A stretch of 64,000 nt of DNA from Prevotella lacticifex (GCF_019973375.1 NZ_BPTV01000001.1:1116001-1180000); one strand, 5' to 3'. Shown: positions 1 to 9,062, counted from the first letter of the stretch. A program made the numbers and translations. The notes: a model not told the origin generated them from the letters alone.

Positions 1-188
1 GGGATGACAATGGAGAAATGTCCGTCCAAATCGGACACTCCGCCGCTGCTCGTTCCTGTGACTTGTACTGATGCTCCAATGATAGGCTCCTGAGTGTCGC
101 CATCGGTGATGGTTCCCGTCAGGGTCTTTTGAGCATACATCTGTGCTGCCGTCATGACAGCCAGAAGGATAAGCAATACTTTTTTCAT
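1..188 (-). CDS. SusC/RagA-type TonB-linked outer membrane protein, N-terminal part only
   Basis: Outer-membrane transporter of the SusC family, cut by the window edge. The reading frame starts at the ATG complementary to 186-188 and stays open to base 1 (62 codons seen). A signal peptide (MKKVLLILLAVMTAAQMYAQ) is followed by the start of the carboxypeptidase-regulatory-like domain typical of SusC proteins, with the motifs GTITDGDTQEPIIGASV and GGVSDLDGHFSI. The plug and barrel lie outside the window. Its direction and the neighbouring exported protein and GH5 enzyme suggest a glycan-utilisation locus, which is an inference. Confidence 0.85.
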   Translation of the reverse strand, partial: MKKVLLILLAVMTAAQMYAQKTLTGTITDGDTQEPIIGASVQVTGTSSGGVSDLDGHFSIVI

Positions 189-295
189 TCGGTGATATTA
201 GGTCTAAATTTATGAATTATTACTTAATAGGGTATTTCCATTGGTTCTGTCGTCCGCTGCCTCATCATCTACAGCGTATAGGATTGATTTCCGGT

Positions 296-304
296 GCAAA
301 GTTA
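296..304 (-). promoter_or_regulatory. Bacteroidetes -7 box for the partial susC gene
   Basis: On the minus strand the sequence TAACTTTGC matches the TAnnTTTGC consensus, about 108 bases upstream of the ATG. No good TTTG -33 box is seen at the usual spacing. Confidence 0.5.
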
Positions 305-524
305 ATGTTTTTTTGGTTAAATAAGTAGTATTTATATGTCTAATTTAGATACTATTTTGATGTAGCACTGATTCTTTTTTGCTCAATCTTGTCGGCAGTC
401 TTCGTTGAATCTGTTGATGGAATCATAAGTAGACGAAAAACATCAATATCTTTCATAATCGAGCCAAATTCCTATCTCACTGTTGTTATGTGTTGAACGA
501 CAATGCGTTGAGTAGCATGCCATC

Positions 525-620
525 TTGCGTTATGAAACGGTATGTTTCTTATTATCAAAGATGTCTGTTTTAGCGTTTAAACGTATCGTTTCACAATGCT
601 GTTTCGTAGGAATGGTTGTA
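525..620 (+). repeat. 22-bp-period repeat family, locus A (degenerate)
   Basis: The flank GCCATCTTGCGTTATGAAAC closely matches the left flank of the other copies. Units begin at about 532, 554 and 576 and carry the A/T-rich cores GAAACGGTATGTTTC, CAAAGATGTCTGTTTT and AAACGTATCGTTT. Spacing stays near 22 bp although the sequence has drifted; one unit is offset by a base. Confidence 0.6.
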
Positions 621-755
621 TGATGGGTGCCAATATCAGATTTTGTCAGAATTCTTCTTGTCATCAACAACTTAAAGTCTTTTTCCGGACATTTTAGTAC
701 CGATTCTCATTCTTTACTTGCTCGGATTCAGGATTCCCTCTCTTATTGAATATTA

Positions 756-790
756 AAAGAAGGGACGACAAACCCGTGTTCTGCCATCCC
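756..790 (-). terminator. Terminator hairpin after the frameshifted exported-protein gene
   Basis: Read on the minus strand, GGGATGGCA (782-790) pairs fully, with two G-U pairs, with TGTCGTCCC (762-770), and a T-rich run follows. It lies about 30 bases after the stop codon of the gene at 821-1842. Confidence 0.55.
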
Positions 791-820
791 TTTCTGCTTA
801 CCAATTATGAATTACCTACG

Positions 821-1842
821 TTATTTATTATTCATGAACTTCCGTCCGTTCTGGATGACAACGCCCTTGTAACTCTTGTTTACGCGCTGTCCTGCGAGGT
901 TGTACATAGGAGCATTAGCGTCGACCTTAGCATTTGAGTTGATGTTTTCTATGCCTGCAGTGCCGCTTAAAGTACGTGTAATGCCCTTAACGCTGACAGT
1001 GAAAGGATAGCCGCTCTCAGACATTGATTTAAGGAAGATCTTTGCAACATCCTTAGGTGTGGTAGTTCCATCCTCTGCGGTTTGAACGGCGGTGGCATCA
1101 CTGACGGTGAACTCTAATTTCTTGGCTCCGGCCTCAAAATTGAAGTATGCGAATCCGGCTGTTGCATCATCCAACTCCACGGTGATAGGAGCAGCGAGGG
1201 GCTCGTTAAGCTCGATGGTGTAGTTGTAGGTCTTGTCCTTGTCGGTTTCATGACTGTAAACAGGGGCTGTTCCGTCAGCATTTACTATCTGGATGCCACC
1301 ATACTGTCCTGTGTAAGTTACGTCGGCGTAGGCTGTCGGCACCGGAGATGCATATCCCCATCCGCCTGCTGCTGCCTTTGTTACGGCCTCTTCTGTACCG
1401 TCGGTCTTGACCAGAGTGAAACTCTTGATGTGGATTTTAGTATTTGCGGTCTTGCTCTGGATGTTGAACTTCGTAATACTTGCGAGTGCCTTTACGTCAT
1501 CATTGAAGTCCTGCTCCATGACAGTGGCGTCTGTGGCAAAGTCGTTATACTGTTTGTCTGCTATGTTGGCGTGGATAAACCGTCCGTTGCACTTGCTGTC
1601 TCAGGGAAAGCTTCGTATTCAATTTTATATCCTTTGTAATCTGCCGGATTGATTGCGTTTGACGAACCGATGAGTCCTATCTCACCCCATTGACTAGTGA
1701 AAGTTAGGAGTAAATCAGTTCCTGGTACTACAGAATAGTTCCATGGATAGGTATCAAAGCCGAGATCCATTGTTTCTACCGTCTGTGCGTTGACGCCGAG
1801 TGCTGCAAGCGCAGCAATAGCTAAAGTAAAGATTTTCTTCAT
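821..1842 (-). pseudogene. Exported protein with T9SS-like C-terminus, split by a frameshift
   Basis: One gene in two frames. The N-terminal part (from the ATG at 1842) has a signal peptide (MKKIFTLAIAALAALGVNAQ), then a beta-rich region, and ends at a stop near 1561. The second frame continues it: shifting one base near 1575-1590 gives FIHANIADKQYNDFATDATV leading straight into the 232-codon frame that ends at 821. The C-terminus (MYNLAGQRVNKSYKGVVIQN followed by GRKFMNNK) resembles the C-terminal sorting regions of T9SS cargo and matches the end of the protein at 22594-24387. I do not recognise the central domain; a carbohydrate-binding role would be a guess. It may be a true pseudogene, a phase variant or an assembly error. 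Confidence 0.7.
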
Positions 1843-1908
1843 AGATAGTTGGTTTTAAATTAATGTTTATTGATTTCGTCTTGTTATCAGGCTTTTGTAT
1901 TTACGTTG

Positions 1909-1917
1909 ACAAAGTTA
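1909..1917 (-). promoter_or_regulatory. -7 box upstream of the frameshifted exported-protein gene
   Basis: Minus-strand TAACTTTGT, close to TAnnTTTGC, lies 67 bases before the ATG at 1842. The -33 box is not obvious. Confidence 0.4.
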
Positions 1918-2024
1918 ACACTTAATTTTATTATTGCATAATACTTTCTTGACTATTTTCGGTACTTTGTTTTTATGTTAACATTTTGTACACTTTCCTG
2001 CAACAAATTATTCACGTTTCAGCC

Positions 2025-3302
2025 TTATTTTGTGAGTTTGGCCATACGTTTAACTTGCTGCTTGACGACGGCAAGGGTGGAGCTGTCGGATGCGAACACG
2101 CTGTTGAGTCCCTGCTGCTCCTGTGCCGGATCGCCTGTGTAGTCGTCGCCCACCTGCCACTGCTCATGCCGCGGCTTGGCCAGTCCGCCCCAGCCCCAGA
2201 AGTTGCAGCCTGCGAACTTCCCGCCTTTGGCGGCGTTGTCGGCAACGAGCGAGAATACATATTTATAATAGCCGTCGCGGCCCGTCGTTGTTGATGCCGG
2301 CGAGAAGGAGAAACCGTCGCGCGGATAGCCGAACTCCTCCATGACGAGGGGCTTGCCGATCTTCTCGCAGATGGCGAGGTGACGGTCTATATAGTCTTTG
2401 GTGTTGGCACAGCTTCGCGGCAGATTCTCGATGAGCGAGTCCTTCTTTGCCCATCCCCAGTTGTAAGGCCATAAGTGGACGTTGCAGTAGTCGATGTTCT
2501 TGTCGGCGCAGATATGCTCGTAGCAGTCGTAATCGCCCTCGCAGCCCCATGCTCCTTCGGATCCTATGCTGATGAGATGGTTCTTGTCGAGCGACCGGAT
2601 GAGGGCGCTGGCCTCGCCGAGCCATTTCTCGAAGGCCGGAAGTTTGGCCTTGTCGAAGGCCCGCGGCTCGTTGCCTATCTGCCACGACATTATTGCCGGG
2701 TCGTCGACATACTTCACACCGGTGTAGCGGTTGGTGCGGCTGATGATGTCGCGCACGTAGTGGTAGAAGAGTTTGTGGGCCTTGGCATTGTCGGCATACT
2801 GCGCCACAAAGTTCATGAATGCCGGATAGCCGTCCTCGTTGGGGCGTGGAGCCTTGCCGGCACCGGCCCATTCGAGATACTGTCCGTAGCCTCCCGACCA
2901 CTCCCAAGAGTTGTTCAGGTAGAGCACGGCCACCATGTGGCGCTTACCCATCTCGGCCAGGAGATAGTCGAGGCCGGCGAGGATGGTGTCGTTGTATACC
3001 CCCGGCTTCACATGCAGTGTGGGCTCTACCTTCGTCTTTACGCCCCGCTGACCGTCGGAGCCTACGAGGATGCGGAGGTTGTCGATGCCGATGGCCTTCA
3101 GCGTGTCGAGCTCACGGCACAGCCGCTCACGGTTGCCGCCCTGTCCCTCACTGCCGAGGATGGCTCCGTACCACAGGTTGGTGCCTACATAATAGTATGG
3201 TTTGCCGTCGCGGACAAAATGTCCGTCCTTGATGCCGACGAACTTCTGGGCTGATAATGATAGTGAAAACATTAAAAAGAGGATTGACAGTAGATTTCTC
3301 AT
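2025..3302 (-). CDS. Glycoside hydrolase family 5 enzyme, probable secreted mannan endo-1,4-beta-mannosidase
   Basis: Predicted beta-mannanase of the GH5 (subfamily 7-like) type, 425 residues. A signal peptide (MRNLLSILFLMFSLSLSAQ) is followed by a single TIM-barrel domain. The family acid/base Glu is in WQIGNEPR (E212), the nucleophile Glu in VMEEFGYPRD (E323), and the substrate-site stretch HLWPYNWGW is at about 276-284. It would cleave beta-mannan or glucomannan in the periplasm or at the cell surface. There is no lipobox. It lies behind its own promoter and faces the same way as the exported protein and partial susC, so it may serve the same polysaccharide locus. Substrate specificity is inferred from family only; other GH5 activities remain possible. 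Confidence 0.85.
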   Translation of the reverse strand: MRNLLSILFLMFSLSLSAQKFVGIKDGHFVRDGKPYYYVGTNLWYGAILGSEGQGGNRERLCRELDTLKAIGIDNLRILVGSDGQRGVKTKVEPTLHVKPGVYNDTILAGLDYLLAEMGKRHMVAVLYLNNSWEWSGGYGQYLEWAGAGKAPRPNEDGYPAFMNFVAQYADNAKAHKLFYHYVRDIISRTNRYTGVKYVDDPAIMSWQIGNEPRAFDKAKLPAFEKWLGEASALIRSLDKNHLISIGSEGAWGCEGDYDCYEHICADKNIDYCNVHLWPYNWGWAKKDSLIENLPRSCANTKDYIDRHLAICEKIGKPLVMEEFGYPRDGFSFSPASTTTGRDGYYKYVFSLVADNAAKGGKFAGCNFWGWGGLAKPRHEQWQVGDDYTGDPAQEQQGLNSVFASDSSTLAVVKQQVKRMAKLTK

Positions 3303-3327
3303 ATCTTGGTTATTTTATTTTTCTACC

Positions 3328-3360
3328 GCAAAGATAGTACAATGAGCCTTTTCGGCCAAA
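3328..3360 (-). promoter_or_regulatory. Promoter of the GH5 gene
   Basis: Minus strand: TTTG (-33) at 3357-3360, about 20 bases, then TATCTTTGC (-7) at 3328-3336. The predicted transcription start is a short distance before the ATG at 3302. Confidence 0.75.
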
Positions 3361-3377
3361 TAAAATGCCGTAATTGT

Positions 3378-3409
3378 TTTGTAGTTGGCATTAATTGTCC
3401 TATCTTTGC
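3378..3409 (+). promoter_or_regulatory. Promoter of the D-lactate dehydrogenase-like gene
   Basis: TTTG at 3378-3381, a 19-base spacer and TATCTTTGC at 3401-3409 match the Bacteroidetes vegetative promoter. It is divergent from the GH5 promoter. Confidence 0.8.
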
Positions 3410-3431
3410 AAAGAAAATACCATAAATACTT

Positions 3432-4436
3432 ATGACTATGACAAAAATAGCTTTCTTCGATGCTCACAGCTACGATCGTGACTCGTTTGAGATGTGGAAC
3501 AAGGACTTTGGTTTCGACATACATTATTATAAGGAGCGTCTGTCGATGAACTCCATCGAACTGACGAAGGGCAAGGAAATTGTCTGTGTGTTCGTCAACG
3601 ATGAGATCAGTGCCCAGGTCATCGATGCCCTGGTGAAGAATGGTGTCAAGCTTGTGGCCCTGCGCTGCGCCGGATTCAACAATGTCGACCTTCCGGAGGC
3701 CAAGGGCAAGCTGCGCGTTGTCCGTGTGCCGGCCTATTCGCCCCATGCCGTCGCCGAGTATGCCGTCACCCTCATGCTCTCGCTCAACCGCAAGGTGTAC
3801 CGCTCAACGCAGCGCACACGTGAGGGAAACTTCCGCCTCTCGGGTCTCCTCGGCTTCGACATGTATGGCAAGACTGCCGGTATCGTGGGTATGGGCCGTA
3901 TTGCCAAGGTGCTCGTAAACATCCTGAAAGGCTTCGGCATGAACATCCTGGCCTACGATAAGTTCCCCGACATGAAATGGGCTAAGGAGAATGGCGTCAA
4001 GATGGTCGACCTGCCGGAACTCTATGCCAACAGCGATGTCATCTCACTGCACTGTCCGCTCACCCACGAAACGCTCCACATGATCGACAAGGATGCCATC
4101 GACATGATGAAACCGGGAGTGATGATCATCAACACCGGCCGCGGAAAACTCATTCGTACTGAGGACCTTATCCAAGGACTGCGCTCACACAAGGTGGGCT
4201 CGGCGGGCCTCGACGTATACGAGGAGGAAGCGAAATTCTTCTATGAGGACCATTCCGACCGCATGATCAACGACGACCATCTGGCTCTCCTGCTGATGAT
4301 GCCAAACGTCATCGTTACCTCCCATCAGGCCTTCTTCACTCGTGAGGCCCTGCAGAATATCGCCACGACGACGCTGCAGAACTGCAAGGACTTCCTCGAC
4401 GGTAAGGAACTCGTCAATGAGGTGATGGCTAAATAA
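3432..4436 (+). CDS. ldhA: D-2-hydroxyacid dehydrogenase, probable fermentative D-lactate dehydrogenase
   Basis: NAD-dependent D-2-hydroxyacid dehydrogenase of 334 residues, the size of bacterial LdhA, which reduces pyruvate to D-lactate in the cytoplasm. The Rossmann motif is VGMGRIA (152-158), where the third glycine of the usual GxGxxG is Ala. The catalytic triad fits well: Arg in NTGRG (R237), Glu in DVYEEE (E264) and His in SHQAF (H298). The long insert YEEEAKFFYEDHSDRMINDD is typical of LdhA-like members. It is probably monocistronic behind a canonical promoter. A second in-frame ATG at 3438 is an equally plausible start. Other 2-hydroxyacid substrates cannot be ruled out. Confidence 0.85.
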   Translation: MTMTKIAFFDAHSYDRDSFEMWNKDFGFDIHYYKERLSMNSIELTKGKEIVCVFVNDEISAQVIDALVKNGVKLVALRCAGFNNVDLPEAKGKLRVVRVPAYSPHAVAEYAVTLMLSLNRKVYRSTQRTREGNFRLSGLLGFDMYGKTAGIVGMGRIAKVLVNILKGFGMNILAYDKFPDMKWAKENGVKMVDLPELYANSDVISLHCPLTHETLHMIDKDAIDMMKPGVMIINTGRGKLIRTEDLIQGLRSHKVGSAGLDVYEEEAKFFYEDHSDRMINDDHLALLLMMPNVIVTSHQAFFTREALQNIATTTLQNCKDFLDGKELVNEVMAK

Positions 4437-4681
4437 TCCATTTCCAGCCTTTGCCCTGCCGGATAGCCTCCCTCATACTCTTCGCGAGCCCTGCGGGAGG
4501 CACGGTCGTTTCTTATCCAAATGCTTGACACAGAGTCGTGTATTGTGTATTCTGCCCATCCGAATATCGTGGTTTCGTGTTTCTCGTGTGAGGAAAAGAC
4601 TTCTTCTTCTTCTTCTTCTTGCACGGGCAACACGAATCTCACGCCCTTTTTGTCTCTTGATGAATAAGATGCCCGTTGACG

Positions 4682-4803
4682 GTGGACGGCCCTAACCCTG
4701 CCTTTCTACACCCTGCAAAGGGATTACGTTGATAATGTGTTTGTGATGAAATGATCACGTTGACAACGCATTGATAATTAATGCGTTGCACGCATCCGCC
4801 GTA
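4682..4803 (+). repeat. 120-bp dispersed intergenic repeat, copy 1
   Basis: Matches 24534-24656 over about 120 bp with scattered substitutions. Shared blocks include CCCTAACCCTGCCT, TTTGTGATGAAATGAT and GCACGCATCC. It contains the hairpin CAACGCATT-N7-AATGCGTTG at about 4763-4789. Confidence 0.75.
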
Positions 4804-4962
4804 GTTACTATGTTTGCATCGGCTAACGCCCTCACGTGCATCAGAACATGCTGCTTCGGCTTCTGTGTTTTTCATGGTTTTGAGATTACTCCTTTTCCTT
4901 GAGACTTCACATTCTGAGACGTTAATTCTGCAAAAAAAGTAGGGCTAACCGAATAATTATCG

Positions 4963-4971
4963 TATCTTTGC
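4963..4971 (+). promoter_or_regulatory. -7 box upstream of the IS110-family transposase
   Basis: TATCTTTGC matches the -7 consensus, 44 bases before the ATG. A TTTG -33 box is not evident. Confidence 0.5.
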
Positions 4972-5003
4972 AGAGATAAATAAAAAATAACAATAATTAA
5001 AAC

Positions 5004-6244
5004 GGTATCACCCTATGAAATTGCAAAGTAACAAAATTTCCTTCAAAGGACAAAACATTTACGTAGGAATTGACGTACATTTAAAGACTTGGTCGGTAAC
5101 CATTTTGCTGAAAGACAGCAATTACAAGAAGACTTTCACGCAGCCGGCGAGTCCGAAGGCACTCTTCGAGCACTTGAAGAAAAATTACCCAGGAGGTATT
5201 TACCACGCTGTCTACGAGTCAGGATTCAGCGGTTACTCAAGCTGCTACGAGCTTCGTGATCTTGGCGTTGACTGCATCATAACTCACGCCGCCGATGTGC
5301 CGACATCGCAGAAGGAACGGCTGTCGAAGACGGACGCGGTGGATTCTGCCAAGCTCGCACGTTCGTTAAGCAATGGCGAATTGAAAGCCGTTTACCTTCC
5401 GCCTAAGGATAAGCTCGGAGACAGGGAACTGATGCGGACCAGACAGACGATAATGAAGGACATCTGCCGTGTCAAGTGCCGCATAAAACACCTGCTGTAT
5501 ACCAACGGCGTCTCATACCCGGAACCGTTCGCCGCTTATCGCTCCCACTGGACACGGGCCTTCATCAAATGGCTTAGGGAGGAAGTCACTCTTCTATCAG
5601 GCAAAAGGATTGCCCTTGATATGATGATTGAAGAGCTTGAGTACTATAGAAAGCTGCTTCTCCGGGCCAACAGGGAGATAAGGATCCTGACGAAGAGCGA
5701 GGCCTACGCCGAGGCCTACAACCGCCTTATAGCTATTCCCGGCATAGGGATGATAACGGCGATGACTATCCTTACGGAAGCCGTTACGCCAGACCGTTTT
5801 ACGGGATTGAGGAGATTCATAAGCTATCTCGGACTCGTTCCTACCATGGATGATTCTGGCGAGAACGAGAATGCTGGCGAGATAACGCCCCGTGGAAACC
5901 AAAAGATAAGAAGAATGATCGTTGAAAGTACATGGACCACCATACGCTATGACCGGGAAATGGCCTCAGCTTTCGGCAAGTACTGTCAGCGCATGAAGAA
6001 GAACCAGGCCGTAATACGCGTAGCCAGAAAACTTGCCACCAGGTTATGGCACGTGTTCAAGTACGGCGAAGATTACAAGGAATGCCAATAGGTTACATCA
6101 TAAAGGAAATCCTAGAAAACACTTTCGATATAAGCGACTGCTACCCGCCCCTTGGTGAGCTAATGACTGCACTTTTCTCGTAGTTTGTGGCGCTTTTCCT
6201 GTCATTAATTGAGCAGTAAACCGTGAACCCGAATGGGTATCACT
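5004..6244 (+). mobile_element. IS110/IS1111-family insertion sequence (ends tentative)
   Basis: Carries a full-length IS110-type transposase. GGTATCAC occurs about ten bases upstream of the ATG (near 5004-5012) and again near 6236-6243, which could be the recombination cores of the two ends. If so, the left non-coding end is very short and the right end is about 145 bases, the arrangement known for IS1111-type elements, where the bridge RNA is in the right end. IS110 elements lack terminal inverted repeats, so these ends cannot be confirmed from one copy. Confidence 0.5.
5015..6091 (+). CDS. IS110-family transposase (DEDD recombinase)
   Basis: RNA-guided DEDD recombinase of the IS110 family, 358 residues. 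The N-terminal RuvC-like domain shows GIDVHLKTW (D20), YESGFSGY (E68) and KTDAVDSAKLA (D107, D110). A coiled-coil middle (about 145-225) is followed by the Tnp domain with IPGIGMITAMTI and GLVPTMDDSGE, whose S281 aligns with the catalytic serine, and the RGNQKIRR stretch. All key acidic residues are present and the frame is intact, so it looks active. In this family a non-coding bridge RNA from the element specifies target and donor. Confidence 0.93.
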   Translation: MKLQSNKISFKGQNIYVGIDVHLKTWSVTILLKDSNYKKTFTQPASPKALFEHLKKNYPGGIYHAVYESGFSGYSSCYELRDLGVDCIITHAADVPTSQKERLSKTDAVDSAKLARSLSNGELKAVYLPPKDKLGDRELMRTRQTIMKDICRVKCRIKHLLYTNGVSYPEPFAAYRSHWTRAFIKWLREEVTLLSGKRIALDMMIEELEYYRKLLLRANREIRILTKSEAYAEAYNRLIAIPGIGMITAMTILTEAVTPDRFTGLRRFISYLGLVPTMDDSGENENAGEITPRGNQKIRRMIVESTWTTIRYDREMASAFGKYCQRMKKNQAVIRVARKLATRLWHVFKYGEDYKECQ

Positions 6245-6441
6245 GATAGAAGTTGGTTTGATGGGATTTTTTAATGAATCTTACGCCTGATGACAACCGT
6301 TCTTTGGGCGTTCTCTTGATAGGACAGAAGTCACTATCCAAGGCTTCGTGTCCCTATACGAAAGTACAACAAATGCTAAAATGCTGATAATCAGAGTTAA
6401 AGAAAAATAAATAAAAGTCAATTATTTGGTTTGCAACATAG

Positions 6442-6570
6442 AAGGGGCGGGGTTTATCCCCGTCCTCGCAGCATCGGATAAGAATTAAGGTAGCTACCCC
6501 GCAGCTGGTAGGATGGGGATAAACCCCACCGCTACGGTGGTAGAGTGCTGCAAACGTCTTAGAATCAGTA
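6442..6570 (+). repeat. Paired-hairpin intergenic repeat (BIME-like), copy 1
   Basis: Two GC-rich hairpins in inverted orientation: GGGGTTTATCCCCG on the left and GGGGATAAACCCC on the right, joined by a conserved linker (AGAATTAAGGTAG). The tail, GTGCTGCAAACGTCTTAGAA, is also found in the 24.7 kb copy. Confidence 0.75.
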
Positions 6571-6640
6571 GCTTGAATAGAATATCACGTAGGGTAGGGG
6601 CTGTCATCAATCCACGGGTTTGTGTTAATGATTTCTTTGC

Positions 6641-6682
6641 AGGGGCGGCCTTTATGACCGTACGATCGGTCGTAAGACCGAA
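6641..6682 (+). repeat. GGTC-hairpin intergenic repeat, copy 1
   Basis: GGGGCGGCC followed by the hairpin CGGTCGTAAGACCG. Related sequences lie at 9375-9430 and, inverted, at 24861-24916. Confidence 0.55.
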
Positions 6683-6836
6683 TCCTTGATTTCTTAGATG
6701 GCAGCAAGTCATGCTACCCGCTCCTGCGAACGACCATCATTTATTCGTGGGCTCGGTTACGTTGGTTTTGGTCTAAATTCATGATGGCTTTGTTGCTTGT
6801 CCTTCGGTTGCGGCCCCCCCTTGATAGCCAGTGTTG

Positions 6837-8000
6837 TCAGGATTTACCCTTTCCCGCCACTGTTGCGGGTTCCTCCTTTTCCTCTTTCGTCACGTAACGT
6901 TTCCAGTAGGCAATGATGATTGTTGTCAGCGGGAGGGCGATGATGAGTCCGATGAATCCGAGCAAGGCTCCCCATACCGACAGCGACAGGAGGAGAATGG
7001 CGGGGTTAAGTCCCATGGCCTTTCCCATGACCTTCGGTGTGACTACCATGTCGATGATTATCTGCACGACGATAAACACCAATACTGCCGAACCGAGGAT
7101 TATCCAGAAGTTCTGTCCGGTATCAGCGGCCTTCAGAGCGGCGAGGAATGCCGTCGGGATGAGGGCGAAGGTGTGGAGATATGGCACCATGTCGAGGATG
7201 CCGATGAGGATGCCGAGGCCGATAGCCATGGGGAATCCGATTATCGTGAACCCTATGCAGAAGAGCACTGCCATGATGAAGGCCACTGTGCCCTGACCGC
7301 GTATGTAGCTGTTCAGTGCCTTTTCGACATCCCCTGCGAGCTCATGCCAGAACGGACGGTTCTTCTTCGGGAAGATGCGAATCCAGTTGTCGGTGAGATA
7401 CTCGTAGTCCATAAGGATGAAGAACATGTATAATAATGTGATGCAGGAGGCTATGATGGAGAGGACGATGCTCGCTGTCTGGCCGAGAACGGAGAACACC
7501 TTCGGCATCGCGGTCTTCAGCGCGTTGGTGAAGTCGGGGCTCTTCAGGAAGTGCTCTATCTGCCATTGGTTGGCCAGAGCCCAGTCCTTTATCATCCGGG
7601 TGATATTGTTTGTATGGGTGGTCTCGTGAAGATAGCGCGTGAGGACAACGGTGAAACGGTCGAACTGCTCAATCATCGGTGGAATGATAAGGTAGACTAT
7701 GCCGCTGATGATGGCTAAAACGAAGATGAGCGTGACGATTATCGACAGCGGCCGCGACGGCACATGGAGGCGGTACTGCACGAATTTCACTACGGGATAG
7801 AGAAGATAGGCGAAGAGCCACGCAATGAAAAACGGCAGCAGAACACTGCTGAGGTAGTTGATGACAAGGAAAACGGCGGCGATGCCTAATGCCGTCAGTG
7901 CCCAGCGGATGAAACGGTCGAAGGTTATGGGCGTCGGCCCACTGTTGGAACCGCTCGCTGCGCGGGGGGCGATGGTAGTTTTCTTGTTGTTGTCTTCCAT
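6837..8000 (-). CDS. AI-2E family transporter (PerM-like membrane protein)
   Basis: Polytopic inner-membrane protein of the AI-2E/PerM exporter family, 387 residues from the ATG at 8000. That start follows GGAAAGGATAAG and lies 22 bases after tdk; longer in-frame extensions would overlap tdk and are rejected. After a polar N-terminus come paired membrane segments (about residues 25-75), a soluble middle, and C-terminal membrane segments ending in GLIIALPLTTIIIAYWKRYV. The family is linked to efflux of autoinducer-2 or other solutes and ions; the real substrate is unknown here. It is co-transcribed downstream of tdk. Confidence 0.85.
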   Translation of the reverse strand: MEDNNKKTTIAPRAASGSNSGPTPITFDRFIRWALTALGIAAVFLVINYLSSVLLPFFIAWLFAYLLYPVVKFVQYRLHVPSRPLSIIVTLIFVLAIISGIVYLIIPPMIEQFDRFTVVLTRYLHETTHTNNITRMIKDWALANQWQIEHFLKSPDFTNALKTAMPKVFSVLGQTASIVLSIIASCITLLYMFFILMDYEYLTDNWIRIFPKKNRPFWHELAGDVEKALNSYIRGQGTVAFIMAVLFCIGFTIIGFPMAIGLGILIGILDMVPYLHTFALIPTAFLAALKAADTGQNFWIILGSAVLVFIVVQIIIDMVVTPKVMGKAMGLNPAILLLSLSVWGALLGFIGLIIALPLTTIIIAYWKRYVTKEEKEEPATVAGKGKS

Positions 8001-8022
8001 ATTCTTATCCTTTCCTTGATGA

Positions 8023-8658
8023 TTATTTGGCGGCTGAAGGTGCGGCGGTGACCGCAGCAGAGGTATCGTTGGCCTTCTCGGCGGCAACGGCCTTGTTGTA
8101 GCATTCCCGGCACAGCGGCTCATACTCCTGTTTCTCACCGAGGAGCACCCGCTTGTCGTTGTGGACGAGTCGGTGGCTGATATATGCCAGGGATCCGCAG
8201 CGCACGCAGATGGCGTGGACCTTCGTCACCTCGTCGGCGATGGCGAGCAGATAGGGTATGGGTCCGAAGGGCTTGCCGAGATAGTCCATGTCGAGACCGG
8301 CGACGATGACGCGCACACCGCGGTTGGCGAGCTCGTTGCATACGTCGGCAAGGCCATTGTCGAAAAACTGTGCCTCGTCGATGCCCACAACGTCGATATC
8401 GCCGCTGAGAAGGAGTATCTCGGCCGAGGAATCGACAGGTGTCGACGGTATCACATTATGGTCGTGGCTGACAACATCGTCCTTGCTGTAGCGCGTGTCG
8501 ACCAAAGGCTTGTAAATCTCCACCCGCTGCCGCGCAAACTCGGCACGCTTCATACGGCGGATGAGTTCCTCCGTCTTGCCGGAGAACATACTTCCACAAA
8601 TAACCTCTATACGTCCGCGTCCGCGGCGCTCACCATGTATGCTTTCTTCTTTTTTCAT
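8023..8658 (-). CDS. tdk: Thymidine kinase
   Basis: Type II thymidine kinase, 211 residues, phosphorylating thymidine in the dTTP salvage pathway. It shows the P-loop GSMFSGKT (22-29), the DEAQFF motif (94-99), and the zinc-binding cysteines CVRC (151, 154) and CREC (183, 186). The lasso region before CREC fits the family. The last 20 residues form a low-complexity Ala-rich tail. First gene of a two-gene unit with the AI-2E-type transporter. Confidence 0.95.
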   Translation of the reverse strand: MKKEESIHGERRGRGRIEVICGSMFSGKTEELIRRMKRAEFARQRVEIYKPLVDTRYSKDDVVSHDHNVIPSTPVDSSAEILLLSGDIDVVGIDEAQFFDNGLADVCNELANRGVRVIVAGLDMDYLGKPFGPIPYLLAIADEVTKVHAICVRCGSLAYISHRLVHNDKRVLLGEKQEYEPLCRECYNKAVAAEKANDTSAAVTAAPSAAK

Positions 8659-9062
8659 ACGGAAACTGCTTTCTTTCAGAGCGATGGATTAACTCATAAT
8701 GTTGTGGGCCAGGGCAACAGCCTCGGCTGTATGGTTCCCTCTTGATTCTTACGGTGGTGCCTGTAGGAATACACATTATTATATTATACTCCTATTGGCG
8801 TGCAATCTCATCGTCCGTCGTAGCCGTTATTATTACATTAATTATTGATGTCCTTTCTTGTTACATTCTTATTTAATTGCAAAAATATAGCTTTTTATTA
8901 AGAATCTCCCATTATTCCGGTAAAATTTCTTCTTCACGGCCTAATTATTCAGTTCGTGGCGAGGCTGTCGGCCTGCGTAGCGACACCAAACGATGAATCT
9001 ATTGCAAGCAGCGAATGTGGTTATGGGCACAATATGGATGGCGTAAAGCGATACAGAATACT
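8659..9062. other. Leader and intergenic region upstream of tdk
   Basis: The only promoter-like signal for tdk is a minus-strand TATTTTTGC at 8879-8887, which would give a leader of about 200 bases. I see no clear riboswitch or structured leader in it. The upper part merges into the repeat element that starts near 9063. Confidence 0.4.

Larger units (their letters stand above)
189..755. other. Intergenic region between susC and an exported-protein gene
   Basis: AT-rich stretch without a convincing gene. It contains the susC promoter candidate near 296-304 and a degenerate copy of the 22-bp-period repeat at about 525-620. The small plus-strand reading frame near 746-937 lies over the 3' end of the exported-protein gene and is not supported. 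Confidence 0.6.
4437..5003. other. Non-coding stretch upstream of the IS110-family transposase
   Basis: No convincing gene. It holds a (CTT)7 microsatellite at 4600-4620, a 120-bp dispersed repeat at 4682-4803 (separate entry), and a promoter-like TATCTTTGC at 4963-4971. Short minus-strand frames here have no recognisable protein features. Confidence 0.6.

Noticed and set aside
4639..4875. 78-codon minus-strand frame
   Set aside because: It mostly covers the 120-bp dispersed repeat and is not preserved in the second repeat copy.
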